37,119 bases of DNA from an uncultured Acidobacteriia bacterium (GCA_903923395.1 CAIXXM010000156.1:1-37119), one strand, 5' to 3'. Numbered from the stretch's first letter, positions 1-8,064 are shown. The notes: generated from the sequence alone by a model not told the origin. A program made the numbers and translations.

Positions 1-162
1 CAGCCCCAACCCAACAAACGCACTTTATCCCGCAAAGCTGCTGTCGGGACTCACATACGGCCCTCGATCCCATGAACGCCTTTAAGCGCCAAGCACTGAT
101 TAAATCCACGGGCAGCTAAGACAATTGCGGTTTGGGGCGGGGCGGGGAGTACAATTCCGGTA

Positions 163-600
163 ATGCCTTTGCGAAATCAAGCTGCGGTCCGCGCATCATG
201 GCAGCGGACGCTGGAAGGAATTCCCACGGTGATCGGCCGCCTGGCGTACCTGGCTTCTTTGCGCGATCTCAACACGGGGGCCTACCAGCACTTCGGCCTG
301 GCGCAGCGCATGGGTGAGCCGGAAACCGATGCTTTACTGCGGCAGTGCCATTCCACGGTGTTTCTAGAGTGGCTCGGACTCAACTACGCGGCGCAGAGGG
401 AGGATCTCACGGCCTATCTGGAGAGCCTGGATGGCGTACCGGGGGATATTTTTGCCAACTGGCTGCGTCTCGAACCGTATCAGCGCTGGCTGCCGGCGGA
501 ATCCCGCGAGACCGAACGGATGCTGTTCCTGACGGATTTGGCGGCGGTTTCGGAGTTGATTAGAGCCGGCTACGGTGTCGCTTCTCCAAATCCAGATTAG
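163..600 (+). CDS. hypothetical protein, 145 aa
   Basis: I do not recognise a family. The product looks soluble and mostly helical, has no signal peptide or membrane segment, and has a run of aromatic and acidic residues in the middle (FLEWLGLNYAAQ, residues about 67-78). The ATG at 163 follows a G-rich stretch (GGCGGGGAG) that can act as a ribosome binding site about 13 nt upstream. The gene converges on the XRE regulator and the two overlap tail to tail by 41 bp, so the last codons are also antisense to the regulator's 3' end. The 162 bases before it hold no recognisable gene. An alternative is a spurious reading frame, but the composition looks like real protein. Confidence 0.6.
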   Translation: MPLRNQAAVRASWQRTLEGIPTVIGRLAYLASLRDLNTGAYQHFGLAQRMGEPETDALLRQCHSTVFLEWLGLNYAAQREDLTAYLESLDGVPGDIFANWLRLEPYQRWLPAESRETERMLFLTDLAAVSELIRAGYGVASPNPD

Positions 601-1339
601 TGGCAACTCCCACCACCTGGCCGTGAATATCGATCTCGCTCTGCGGGAAATGCAGTACCGGTGCGTCGGAAGAAGGGTGCGGCAAAAGGCTGAGAATTCC
701 GTCTTTCAAACTGCACCAGCGGCAGAAAAAACCGTCTCTGTGTTCGAGAAAGTAGATGGGCCGTTCGGATAGTCTGGTCCAGCCGCTGGCTTGAATTTTC
801 CTTTTTCCATCGTCAATCACCAGCAATGCGCCGGGGGAAAGCACGGGGTGCATGCTCCAGTCTTCCAGTCCAATGAAGCCGTAGCGGTATTCGCGGACGT
901 CCACGCCGCCGAACAGTGCGAGGGGCAGTTTTCCCCAGCGCTGGACGACCTCGCTGACGAAGAAGGTCTTTCTCAGGTCGAGGCCGGGGTCGAGTGCGAT
1001 CGGCACGTAGGCGGCGGCATTGTCGTATTTGTGAATGCCGAGCTCGTGGGTTTTTTCCAGTTGAAACAGAGCGGCATCGGTCAGAATTTCATTGACAGGA
1101 ACTCCATACCAGCCGAGCACCTCGTTCAAGTCGAGCCGGTAGATCGCGCAGAGGGAATAGAGCCTGAAGATGGAGGGCAGCGTTCCCTGGTTTTCGATAT
1201 CAGAGAGCCTGCTCAGGTTGATGACGAATTCCGGGTTCTTGTGTTTTTCGGCGATGAGTTGGCTGGCCTGCTCGACTTCACGGAACTTGAGTCCGAGTCT
1301 TTCCCGCCTCCGCTTGAGCCGCTGACCTGCTTCTTCCAT
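560..1339 (-). CDS. XRE-family regulator with S24/LexA-like C-terminal domain
   Basis: The N-terminal 80 residues form an XRE helix-turn-helix domain (RLKRRRERLGLKFREVEQAS, then LSRLSDIENQGTLPSIFRLY), which binds operator DNA. The C-terminal half resembles the S24 (LexA/CI) fold: SMHPVLSPGALLVIDD matches the SM-P-...-G-...-D serine block, and the protein ends with an IHGQVVGVA strand like those that close S24 domains. The catalytic lysine normally found in the following strand is not visible: the equivalent stretch reads FFCRWCSLKDG. Self-cleavage is therefore uncertain and the domain may serve for dimerisation or sensing. The start ATG is at 1339. The gene is divergent from ubiX, with a 150-bp gap that contains a strong palindrome. 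Its target is unknown; autoregulation and control of ubiX-pheA are inferred from position only. Confidence 0.75.
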   Translation of the reverse strand: MEEAGQRLKRRRERLGLKFREVEQASQLIAEKHKNPEFVINLSRLSDIENQGTLPSIFRLYSLCAIYRLDLNEVLGWYGVPVNEILTDAALFQLEKTHELGIHKYDNAAAYVPIALDPGLDLRKTFFVSEVVQRWGKLPLALFGGVDVREYRYGFIGLEDWSMHPVLSPGALLVIDDGKRKIQASGWTRLSERPIYFLEHRDGFFCRWCSLKDGILSLLPHPSSDAPVLHFPQSEIDIHGQVVGVATNLDLEKRHRSRL

Positions 1340-1449
1340 GCTATGATCCTGTCTCGGGAAGCTACTGCCGCAGGTCGGCGGTGCGTTGGCTGTTCATTTG
1401 AGGATTATACCCGCCACTTTGTTCTCCCTACAATATGAAGAGGTTGGGA

Positions 1450-1469
1450 TTGTTCCGAATTCAGAACAA
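1450..1469. promoter_or_regulatory. 20-bp palindrome, candidate operator
   Basis: The sequence reads TTGTTC-C-GAATTC-A-GAACAA: a two-fold symmetric 20-mer with a single non-matching pair at positions 7/14. It ends 20 nt before the ubiX start codon and lies between ubiX and the divergent XRE regulator. Size and symmetry suit an XRE dimer. Bound protein would block ubiX transcription or initiation. A TACAAT hexamer at 1429-1434 could be a -10 element just upstream, but no convincing -35 is seen. Confidence 0.5.
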
Positions 1470-1489
1470 GATCTTCCCAGGAGGCAGTC

Positions 1490-2068
1490 TTGAGAGTTGT
1501 GATTGGTGTGAGCGGGGCCAGTGGATCGATTTATCCGGTCCGTTTGCTCGAGCGGTTGAGCCGGAATAAGGAAGTTGAGACCCACCTGATCCTCAGCCGG
1601 GCTGCGGAAAAGACCCTGTATCTGGAAACGGGCCGGAAGGCGGCGGATCTGAAAGCCCTGGCGAGCTTCTCGTATCCGGTGGAGGATATTGCGGCTCCGA
1701 TTGCGAGCGGAAGTTTTCATACGCAAGGCATGGTGGTTGCGCCCTGCTCCATACACACTATGTCCGCCATCGCGTACGGGATCAGTTCCAATCTGCTGGT
1801 CCGGGCGGCGGATGTCACATTAAAGGAGCGGCGCCGGTTGATCTTGATGGTGCGTGAGAGTCCATTCCACACCGGGCATCTGCGGACGATGACCGCGTTG
1901 TCTGAGATGGGGGCCATCATCGCTCCGCCGATCCCCGGGTTCTACAACAATCCGAAGACGGTGGAGGATCTGGTGGATTCCTCTGTCGACCGTGTGCTCG
2001 ATCTGCTGCAACTTCCGGATGGGGAAATCAAGCGCTGGGAAGGCCCGCCCCGGGCGGATGCAAAATAA
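1490..2068 (+). CDS. ubiX: UbiX-family flavin prenyltransferase
   Basis: UbiX attaches a dimethylallyl group to FMN to make prenylated FMN, the cofactor of UbiD-type decarboxylases (in ubiquinone or futalosine-menaquinone synthesis, or other aromatic acid decarboxylation). The protein has the family's usual length (192 aa) and hallmarks: the N-terminal flavin-binding IGVSGASGSIY, the central MVVAPCSIHTMSAIAYGI and the downstream LILMVRESPFHTGHLRTM. The start is a TTG at 1490, chosen because AGGAGG lies at 1479-1484 and the glycine-rich strand begins right after it. No UbiD partner is in the window. It is followed 3 nt later by pheA, so the two are probably cotranscribed. Confidence 0.93.
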   Translation: MRVVIGVSGASGSIYPVRLLERLSRNKEVETHLILSRAAEKTLYLETGRKAADLKALASFSYPVEDIAAPIASGSFHTQGMVVAPCSIHTMSAIAYGISSNLLVRAADVTLKERRRLILMVRESPFHTGHLRTMTALSEMGAIIAPPIPGFYNNPKTVEDLVDSSVDRVLDLLQLPDGEIKRWEGPPRADAK

Positions 2069-2071
2069 CGT

Positions 2072-2920
2072 ATGAAAAAATCCCAAAAGGTAGCATTTCA
2101 AGGGGAATTAGGGGCATTCAGCCAGGTCGCTGCGTTGCAGATGGCGGGCAGTGCGATGGAACCCATTCCTTTTCAAACATTTGAGGAAGCTTTCCGTTCC
2201 GTGGTAAACGGAAAAACTCAGGCGGCTGCGATCCCTATAGAGAACACTCTTCATGGTTCTGTTCATGAAAATTACGATCACCTGCTGAAATACGGACTGG
2301 AAATTCACGGAGAAACGTTTGTACGAATTGTACATAACCTGATCGCACCTCCAGATGTGAAACTCCGGGAAATTTCCACAGTGTACTCCCATCCGGTGGC
2401 GCTCAACCAGTGCCGCACGTTTTTTGAACAGAATCCGCAAATCACCAAGACCCCGTTCTACGACACGGCGGGCAGTGTGAAGATGCTGATGGAGAAGCGC
2501 TTGCCTGCTTCAGCGGCTATTGCGTCCGCGACCGCGGCTGAGATTTACGGGGCGAAGATTCTCAAACGTTCCATTGAAGACGACCGCGAAAACTTCACCC
2601 GCTTTTTTCTGCTGAAGAAACCGGCTGCGGGCAAGCGGGCTGCGAAACTACCCGCCGTGCAGCGCTGGAAGACCTCGATCGCTTTCACAATCAAGAATGC
2701 GCCGGGCGGGTTATTCCGCTCGCTCAGTGCTTTCTCGCTCCGGGACATCAACCTGACGAAGATCGAATCCCGCCCCTTGCGCGGCAAGCCCTGGGAATAC
2801 ATGTTCTATCTGGATTTCCACGGTCACTTGACTGACCCGGTGATTGGGAAAGCAATGGGGCATCTTGCGGAACTGACCGATGCACTCCACGTCTTCGGCA
2901 GTTATCCAGCCGCTGCCTGA
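2072..2920 (+). CDS. pheA: prephenate dehydratase with C-terminal ACT domain
   Basis: Converts prephenate to phenylpyruvate, the committed step of phenylalanine synthesis. The catalytic domain spans about residues 5-185, with an FQGELGAFSQVAA start, an AIPIENTLHGSVHENYD block and the diagnostic T176-R177-F178 motif. The ACT regulatory domain (about 200-275) contains GGLFRSLSAFSLRDINLTKI followed by ESRP (232-235), the phenylalanine-binding motif, so feedback inhibition is expected. Chorismate mutase is absent, so this is the monofunctional form; 282 aa is normal for it. It sits 3 nt after ubiX and is followed by a small secreted protein on the same strand. Confidence 0.95.
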   Translation: MKKSQKVAFQGELGAFSQVAALQMAGSAMEPIPFQTFEEAFRSVVNGKTQAAAIPIENTLHGSVHENYDHLLKYGLEIHGETFVRIVHNLIAPPDVKLREISTVYSHPVALNQCRTFFEQNPQITKTPFYDTAGSVKMLMEKRLPASAAIASATAAEIYGAKILKRSIEDDRENFTRFFLLKKPAAGKRAAKLPAVQRWKTSIAFTIKNAPGGLFRSLSAFSLRDINLTKIESRPLRGKPWEYMFYLDFHGHLTDPVIGKAMGHLAELTDALHVFGSYPAAA

Positions 2921-2987
2921 GGCGCGGCGTACCAGTACGGAAAGGCGGGCGGGGCAATATCGCCGGGGCCACTGGAGCCCCAAGAAT

Positions 2988-3293
2988 ATGAAAGTGCCCC
3001 GCGCAGCCATTCTTCTCATCTTTTTTTTCGCACTGTCTCTAATGGCGGAGGATAACCCCGGGGATGCCCCTGCGTCTTCCGCGAAAAAGCCAGCCTGCGG
3101 CTCGTCCACCCGCGGACTCTACTGGCCGGAGGATGCGAACCGTGACTCCCGTGCCCTGCAGAAGTACGCTCGCGATGGCGTCTTGGAGCGCTGTGTTTCC
3201 GGGCCCTGGCGTCACCGCTGGCAAACCATGACGGTTTCCGCAAAAACGGCCGCGTCCAAGCCGGGCGCGCGCATTTCTTCGGCTAAGAAGTGA
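2988..3293 (+). CDS. small secreted protein, 101 aa
   Basis: The function is unknown. From the ATG at 2988 the product has a clear signal peptide (MKVPRAAILLIFFFALSLMA, cleavage likely after LMA) and then about 80 hydrophilic, Lys/Arg-rich residues with two cysteines. The reading frame stays open up to 2880, inside pheA, but that extension would bury the signal peptide, so I use 2988, with a GGAG about 11 nt upstream. It lies 67 nt downstream of pheA and converges on the aminotransferase gene with an 11-bp tail overlap. A periplasmic or exported location is predicted. Confidence 0.7.
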   Translation: MKVPRAAILLIFFFALSLMAEDNPGDAPASSAKKPACGSSTRGLYWPEDANRDSRALQKYARDGVLERCVSGPWRHRWQTMTVSAKTAASKPGARISSAKK

Positions 3294-4437
3294 GCGATTC
3301 TTCGTAGACCCTCTGGACCGCGGCAACGCCTTTGCCGAGTTCCACCGGAACTCCATTCGCGCGCAGAATCAATTCCAGGCCAGCGATGACGCCGAACATA
3401 TCCGTGATATCGAAGTAACCGAGATGCGCCAGGCGGAAGATTTGACCCTTCATCGAACCCTGGCCGTTGGTGATGATGGAGTTGAACTTCTCGCGGAAGC
3501 CCTTCACGATCTTGCCGGAATCCAAGCCCGCCGGCGGACAAAGCGCGGTCACCGAACTGCCCGGTCGTTCCGCGAAAACCTTCAAGTCCAACTCCGCCGC
3601 TGCCGCCCGCGTGGCCTTCGCCAGCATCTGCGCGTTCGAAACCAGGGTCTTGATGCCCATTCCATTGACGTACTTCAGTGCTTCGTCGAGCGCCAGAATC
3701 AATGCGGTGGACGGCGTCCAGGCCGATTCACCCAGATCTCCGTTCTTCTTCTCCTTCGCCATGTCGAAATAGAAGTGGGGCAGGGTCGCCGTTTTGGCCC
3801 GTTCCCAGGCTTTTGGACTCACGCTCATAAAAGCCAGGCCCGGCGGAATCATAAAGCTCTTCTGCGAGCCGCCAATCACGATGTCGAGGCCCCAGGCTTC
3901 AATTTCCAGAGGCATGGTGCCGAGCCCTGTGATCGCATCCACCACAAACAGTGCTTCCGGATACTGCTGTACGATCTTCCCGATCGACTCAACGTCGTGT
4001 TCGGCCCCGGTCGAAGTTTCGCTGGCCTGAAGGAACACGCCCTTTACGCCGGGTTCCGCACGCAGTGCCACTTCCACACGCTCCGGCGCAATGGTGCCGC
4101 CGTAACCGTGTTCAATCAGCGTCATTTGCAAGCCGTAAGCCTTGGCGATCTGTCCCCAGCGCTCCCCGAATTTGCCGGCGGAGCAGACAATCACCTTGTC
4201 GCCGTGGGAAAACAGGTTCGTGACGGAAGCTTCCATGGCTCCTGTGCCGGAAGCGGTGAAGCAGAGTACGTCATTCGAAGTCCCCATGACTTCTTTCAAG
4301 CCGGCCAGTGCCGACTTGTAAATCTTGCGGAAATCCTCCGTCCGGTGGTGGATATCAGACGCCATCATGGCGTGCAGGGCAGGGGGATAGAGCGGGGTCG
4401 GGCCGGGGGTGAGCAGACGTTGCTTGCGAATATACAT
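3283..4437 (-). CDS. class V aminotransferase, alanine-glyoxylate / serine-pyruvate type
   Basis: A PLP enzyme of the alanine-glyoxylate, serine-glyoxylate or serine-pyruvate aminotransferase group, 384 aa and full length. The start is typical (LLTPGPTPLYPPALHAM). SGTGAMEASVTNL around residues 63-75 would bind the cofactor phosphate, VVDAITGLG carries the aspartate (D167) that pairs with the pyridine nitrogen, and GGSQKSFMIPPGLAF holds the Schiff-base lysine K193. Some relatives with this architecture are the small subunit of a soluble hydrogenase, so substrate preference cannot be read from sequence. It is transcribed alone on the minus strand, divergent from yqeY across a 73-bp gap. Confidence 0.9.
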   Translation of the reverse strand: MYIRKQRLLTPGPTPLYPPALHAMMASDIHHRTEDFRKIYKSALAGLKEVMGTSNDVLCFTASGTGAMEASVTNLFSHGDKVIVCSAGKFGERWGQIAKAYGLQMTLIEHGYGGTIAPERVEVALRAEPGVKGVFLQASETSTGAEHDVESIGKIVQQYPEALFVVDAITGLGTMPLEIEAWGLDIVIGGSQKSFMIPPGLAFMSVSPKAWERAKTATLPHFYFDMAKEKKNGDLGESAWTPSTALILALDEALKYVNGMGIKTLVSNAQMLAKATRAAAAELDLKVFAERPGSSVTALCPPAGLDSGKIVKGFREKFNSIITNGQGSMKGQIFRLAHLGYFDITDMFGVIAGLELILRANGVPVELGKGVAAVQRVYEESLTS

Positions 4438-4510
4438 GCGAAGATTTACAGTTCTTAGTTACGCGACCGTTTCCGGAAATCCGGGCCGGTCTTCCAAGAA
4501 TATCAACCGT

Positions 4511-4951
4511 ATGCCAATCCTCGACCAGTTACAGAAGGACATCGTCGCCGCCATGAAGGCCAAAGCGGAGGCCCGTTTGTCGGCGCTCCGGATGATGAAG
4601 TCCGCATTACAGAAGGCGCACGTGGATGCCAACAAGCCCATGGACGACGCCGCAGACATGCAGGTTTTGAAGAGCCTGGTGAAGCAACGCCTGGATTCCG
4701 CGGAAATGTTCCGCAAGGGCGGGCGGGAAGACATGGCGGAAAAAGAGGATGCCGAGCGGCTGCTCATCGAAAGCTACCTGCCTGCAGCTGCCAGCGACGA
4801 AGACCTCGACGCCGCGGTTGAGCAAGCCATCGCTTCACTCGGCGAAAAGCCGCAAATGGGGCCGGTGATCAAGGCCGCGCAGGCGATTCTCGCAGGCAAG
4901 ACCGTGGATGGCCGCAAACTCAGTGAGAAAGTGAAGGCCAAACTCGCATGA
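4511..4951 (+). CDS. yqeY: GatB/YqeY domain protein
   Basis: A 146-residue stand-alone YqeY protein: MPILDQLQKDIVAAMKAK, then SALRMMKSALQKA, then LPAAASDEDLDAAV and a C-terminal MGPVIKAAQAILAGKTVDGRKLSEKVK. The domain also forms the tail of the GatB amidotransferase subunit, where it contacts tRNA; the role of free YqeY is not established. The frame is open to 4409, but the conserved family N-terminus begins at the ATG at 4511. Its stop overlaps the OPT transporter start (ATGA at 4948-4951), which implies translational coupling. Confidence 0.9.
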   Translation: MPILDQLQKDIVAAMKAKAEARLSALRMMKSALQKAHVDANKPMDDAADMQVLKSLVKQRLDSAEMFRKGGREDMAEKEDAERLLIESYLPAAASDEDLDAAVEQAIASLGEKPQMGPVIKAAQAILAGKTVDGRKLSEKVKAKLA

Positions 4952-6960
4952 GCCAACAGCCGGAGTACAAACCGTTCGTTCCCGCCACCGTCCAGATGAA
5001 GGAGTTCACGCTCCGTGCGGTGCTGCTCGGTCTCGTGATGTGCGTCGTTCTGGGCGCTGCCAACGCCTACCTGGGCTTGAAGGCGGGCCAGACGATCGCC
5101 GCGACGTATCCCGCGGCCGTGATCGGCATGGCTGTACTCCGGATCTTCAAGGGTTCCATTCTTGAAGAAAACATCGCGCGGACCGCCGGGTCCATCGGCG
5201 AATCCGTAGCCGCGGGCGCGGTATTCACGATTCCGGCTTTCGTTCTGACCAAGGCCTGGCCGAATTTCGCCAGCCCGGAGGCGTATTGGAAGTCGACGGC
5301 GCTCATGCTGGTCGGCAGCATCCTGGGTGTGCTCTTCGTTTCGCTGGTGCGCCGGGTGCTGGTGGAAGATCCCGACCTGCCGTTCCCGGAATCTGTTGCG
5401 GCTTCTCAGATTCACATTGCCGGACAATCCGGCGCGCAGGCGGCCAAGCACCTCTTCTCCGCCATGTTCTATGGTTCGGTGGCGTTCCTGGCTGGCGCTT
5501 TTGGTGTCTTCAATCCGGATCTCGATTTCGACATCAACCTTCCCGCAGGCAAAGTGAAGCTGCTCGGGAAGTTAAAGACCACATTGACCACGGGCGGCGT
5601 TACGCAAGGCTCGGGGCCCAGCGTTTCGCCTGCCTATATCGGTGTTGGTTATGTGATCGGACCGAAACTGGCGGCGCTCAACTTCTCCGGTACGGTGCTG
5701 GCTTGGGGCCTGCTGATTCCTGCCCTGATCTATTTCCTGGGGCCGCAACTGCAGGCCGAGCACCCCGGCCAGCCGATGAACTGGCCCGCCGTGGCAGAAC
5801 GCTTCTGGCGCGATATCGTGCGGCCAATCGCTGTGGGCGGCATGATGGTCGGCGCGGCGTACACCATGTTCCGGATGCGCAAGAACCTGCTGCTGGGTCT
5901 CACACGGGCCTTCGCGGAATTGGGCGGTGGTGCAAAGGGCTCGATTGAGCAACTCGGACGCACCAGCCGCTACATGAGTTCGAAGCTCGTCCTGGGCGGG
6001 ATCTTTGTGGTGTTTCTTGCGATGATTGCGATCTACACTTACTTCTCGGGCAGCTTGAAGGCAGGCATCATTTCGGGCGTCGTCATGCTGTTGGTTGGGT
6101 TCTGTTTTGCGACGGTGTCGGGCTATCTGGTGGGCGTGATCGGAAGTTCCAACAATCCGATCTCCGGGTTGACGCTCTCGACGCTTATCATCGCGGCCTT
6201 GTTGCTGGTGGCTCTTGGCGTGAATGGTGTTTCCGGTGTCATCGCGGTGTTGGGCGTGGCGGCGGTGGTGTGCGTATCCTCCGCTGTCGCGGGTGAGTTG
6301 CTGCAGGATTTCAAAGTAGGCTACATCCTGGGCGGAACACCCCGAACGATTCAGATTGTGGAACTGGTGGCCGTTGTTTGCGCGAGCCTTGCGATGTACT
6401 TTCCATTGCTCCTTCTGCACCAGGGCAATATCAACGCGGGTGGTGTTGGGTTCGGTGATGCGAAACTCTCCGCACCGCAGGCTGGCTTGATGGCCTCGCT
6501 GGCGCAAGGCATCGTAGGCGGGGATATGCCGTGGCCGCTGATCATTGTCGGGATCTTTCTCGGGATCACGATGATTCTGGTGCAAGTGAAAAGCCCGATG
6601 CTGGTCGCAATTGGCATGTATCTTCCCTTTGGAACAACGGCGGCGATTTTCATCGGTGGCATGGTGCGCTGGTTCTCGGACACGATGGCCGAAAAGCGCG
6701 GTTATAACGAAGGCCAGCGCGCGAGAGTGGAAAATGTCGGGGTGCTTGTGGCTTCCGGTTTAATTGCCGGCGAGGCTCTGATGGGCCTGGTCACCGCGGG
6801 CTTCAACTTATGGAAGGGCAAGCTGCCTTCCATGTTCGATGACCCAAGCTACCTTGCCGGACTGGGCGTGCTCACACTGCTCTGTCTGCTTCTGATCTTC
6901 GTGCCTCTGAACAATGCAGGGAACCCGGAAGATCCAGCGCCGCCCTCGGCGATTATGTAA
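4948..6960 (+). CDS. OPT family oligopeptide transporter
   Basis: A 670-residue polytopic inner-membrane protein of the oligopeptide transporter (OPT) superfamily, of the bacterial subgroup annotated as putative oligopeptide transporters. The first helix contains the characteristic ANAYLGLKAGQTIAATYPAAV, and GSIGESVAAGAVFTIPAF and EDPDLPFPESVAAS are further family motifs. I see roughly 14-16 hydrophobic segments. The substrate may be peptides or metal-chelate conjugates and cannot be decided here. It is translationally coupled to yqeY and its end overlaps the tail of the convergent EamA gene by 8 bp. Confidence 0.9.
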   Translation: MSQQPEYKPFVPATVQMKEFTLRAVLLGLVMCVVLGAANAYLGLKAGQTIAATYPAAVIGMAVLRIFKGSILEENIARTAGSIGESVAAGAVFTIPAFVLTKAWPNFASPEAYWKSTALMLVGSILGVLFVSLVRRVLVEDPDLPFPESVAASQIHIAGQSGAQAAKHLFSAMFYGSVAFLAGAFGVFNPDLDFDINLPAGKVKLLGKLKTTLTTGGVTQGSGPSVSPAYIGVGYVIGPKLAALNFSGTVLAWGLLIPALIYFLGPQLQAEHPGQPMNWPAVAERFWRDIVRPIAVGGMMVGAAYTMFRMRKNLLLGLTRAFAELGGGAKGSIEQLGRTSRYMSSKLVLGGIFVVFLAMIAIYTYFSGSLKAGIISGVVMLLVGFCFATVSGYLVGVIGSSNNPISGLTLSTLIIAALLLVALGVNGVSGVIAVLGVAAVVCVSSAVAGELLQDFKVGYILGGTPRTIQIVELVAVVCASLAMYFPLLLLHQGNINAGGVGFGDAKLSAPQAGLMASLAQGIVGGDMPWPLIIVGIFLGITMILVQVKSPMLVAIGMYLPFGTTAAIFIGGMVRWFSDTMAEKRGYNEGQRARVENVGVLVASGLIAGEALMGLVTAGFNLWKGKLPSMFDDPSYLAGLGVLTLLCLLLIFVPLNNAGNPEDPAPPSAIM

Positions 6961-7861
6961 GGCTCTGCGCGTTCGTCTGGCTGCCTCTCTGTCGCGTTTG
7001 CCACCATGCGGCAGAGAGGTTTGCCAGGATGATCACTGCGCCCCCCGCCAGCGTCGCGGGGCCGGGCCGTTCGTTGTGGATGATCCAGCTCCAGAGCGGA
7101 TTGAAGACCGGTTCCACCAGCAGAATTGTGGAAGATTCCAGTCCCGGCACATGCTTTAAACCTCTGGTCAGTGCCAGGTAGGCAATGCCAATTTGAAAGA
7201 TCCCCAGGTAGAGCAGGACAAGAAGATCCGCGCCGTGGATCGCGACAACCGGCAAGGCCATCGGCAGAGCGATCAGAAAGGCCGTGAAGTTGCCTGTGAT
7301 CACCGTGGCGGCACCTGTTTCAGCGTCGGGGTTCTCCTTGCCGGTGAGACGCAGGCACGTGATGGTCAGCGCCCAGGTGAATCCGGAGATCGCGGCGAGG
7401 GCGTTACCCAGCGCGGGGTTCGGCGTCGTGATGCCCGTCGGACTGGGCCCGGAGAACAGCAACGCAGCACCCATTCCGATGGCTGCGACGGTGAAGAGGT
7501 CAAGGGCGCGCAGGCGTTCGTTGAGAATCAGCGGCCCCAGGAACAGCATGTAGATGGGTCCCGTGGATTGCAGGAAGATCGCATTGGCTGAAGTGGTGAG
7601 TTTGTTCGCTGCAACGAAGAGTATGAGGGTCGCGGCATAGGCCAAGGCTGCAATCAGAGTGCGGAGGGTCCAATGTTCACGGGAAGTCCAGTAGCGCCTG
7701 GCTTCCGGAAAGATGGCCAGGAGTGCGATGGCTGCGATGCCGGACCGCAGACTCCCCACTTGCCAGGCGTTCAGAGAACAGGACTTGATGGCCGCGCCGC
7801 CGGTCGAGAACAAAAAGGCAGCCAGCACCAGCAGCCAGCGGTGTTTGGATGAGGAGGTCAA
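6953..7861 (-). CDS. EamA/DMT family permease
   Basis: An inner-membrane drug/metabolite transporter with two EamA repeats, about ten helices in all. Family signs are TGPIYMLFLGPLILNERLRA at the end of repeat one and LLVEPVFNPLWSWIIHNERP in repeat two. The substrate is unknown. The start is ambiguous. The frame is open to a GTG at 7900, but those first 13 codons lie within the tRNA-Leu 3' fragment, so I prefer the TTG at 7861, just before the first membrane helix. No good ribosome binding site is visible for either. The gene lies 10 nt downstream of the tRNA CCA end and was probably cotranscribed with that tRNA before integration (see findings). Confidence 0.85.
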   Translation of the reverse strand: MTSSSKHRWLLVLAAFLFSTGGAAIKSCSLNAWQVGSLRSGIAAIALLAIFPEARRYWTSREHWTLRTLIAALAYAATLILFVAANKLTTSANAIFLQSTGPIYMLFLGPLILNERLRALDLFTVAAIGMGAALLFSGPSPTGITTPNPALGNALAAISGFTWALTITCLRLTGKENPDAETGAATVITGNFTAFLIALPMALPVVAIHGADLLVLLYLGIFQIGIAYLALTRGLKHVPGLESSTILLVEPVFNPLWSWIIHNERPGPATLAGGAVIILANLSAAWWQTRQRGSQTNAQSLT

Positions 7862-7870
7862 TAAAGGTTG

Positions 7871-7925
7871 TGGTGCGAACGGGGAGGGTCGAACTCCCAC
7901 GCCTTGCGGCGCTGGAACCTAAATC
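7871..7925 (-). other. tRNA-Leu(UAG) 3' half: left attachment site of prophage
   Basis: Read on the minus strand from 7925 to 7871, this is the anticodon loop TTTAGGT (7923-7917, anticodon TAG), anticodon 3' stem TCCAG, a class II variable arm, a T-arm with TTCGACC loop, the acceptor 3' strand and an encoded CCA (7873-7871). Upstream of the loop, similarity stops: the 5' anticodon stem would have to be CTGGA but reads TTAGA, and no D-arm follows. A tRNA cut at the anticodon loop with host genes on the 3' side and phage genes on the other is the signature of tyrosine-recombinase integration. The reconstituted tRNA should be at the right junction, outside the window. Confidence 0.88.
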
Positions 7926-8013
7926 TAAGGATAGCCCGCAACAGACCAAAGCGAAAGGCATTTTTGTTGGGTTTTCGCGATTCGTCTATACGCCGAGACG
8001 TGCCGAGCCTTCC

Positions 8014-8038
8014 GGTTTCCGTCACAGAAACCGTCACA
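8014..8038. repeat. overlapping direct and inverted repeats at the prophage left end
   Basis: CCGTCACA occurs at 8019-8026 and again at 8031-8038 (12-bp period), and an inverted pair GGTTTC (8014-8019) / GAAACC (8027-8032) overlaps them. The site is about 90 bp inside the attachment site and just upstream of the first phage gene. It could be an integrase or excisionase arm site, or an operator for the left promoter. The rest of 7930-8064 holds no convincing gene. Confidence 0.4.
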
Positions 8039-8064
8039 ATCTGACTTTTTCGGAGGTTGCGTAA

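Noticed and set aside
791-1438. Long plus-strand frame opposite the XRE regulator
   Set aside because: It is the complement of a gene with clear domains; composition (Val/Glu/Gly-rich, no fold signs) is that of an antisense shadow.
3424-4458. 344-codon plus-strand frame opposite the aminotransferase
   Set aside because: Antisense to a gene with intact PLP motifs; high GC produces such long shadows.
5572-6585. 337-codon minus-strand frame opposite the OPT transporter
   Set aside because: His/Gln/Arg-rich composition and complete overlap with a recognised membrane protein.
7849-8064. 71-codon plus-strand frame running through the tRNA remnant
   Set aside because: Its first half is the antisense of the tRNA-Leu 3' end, a frequent source of false proteins; no ribosome binding site and no protein-like composition.
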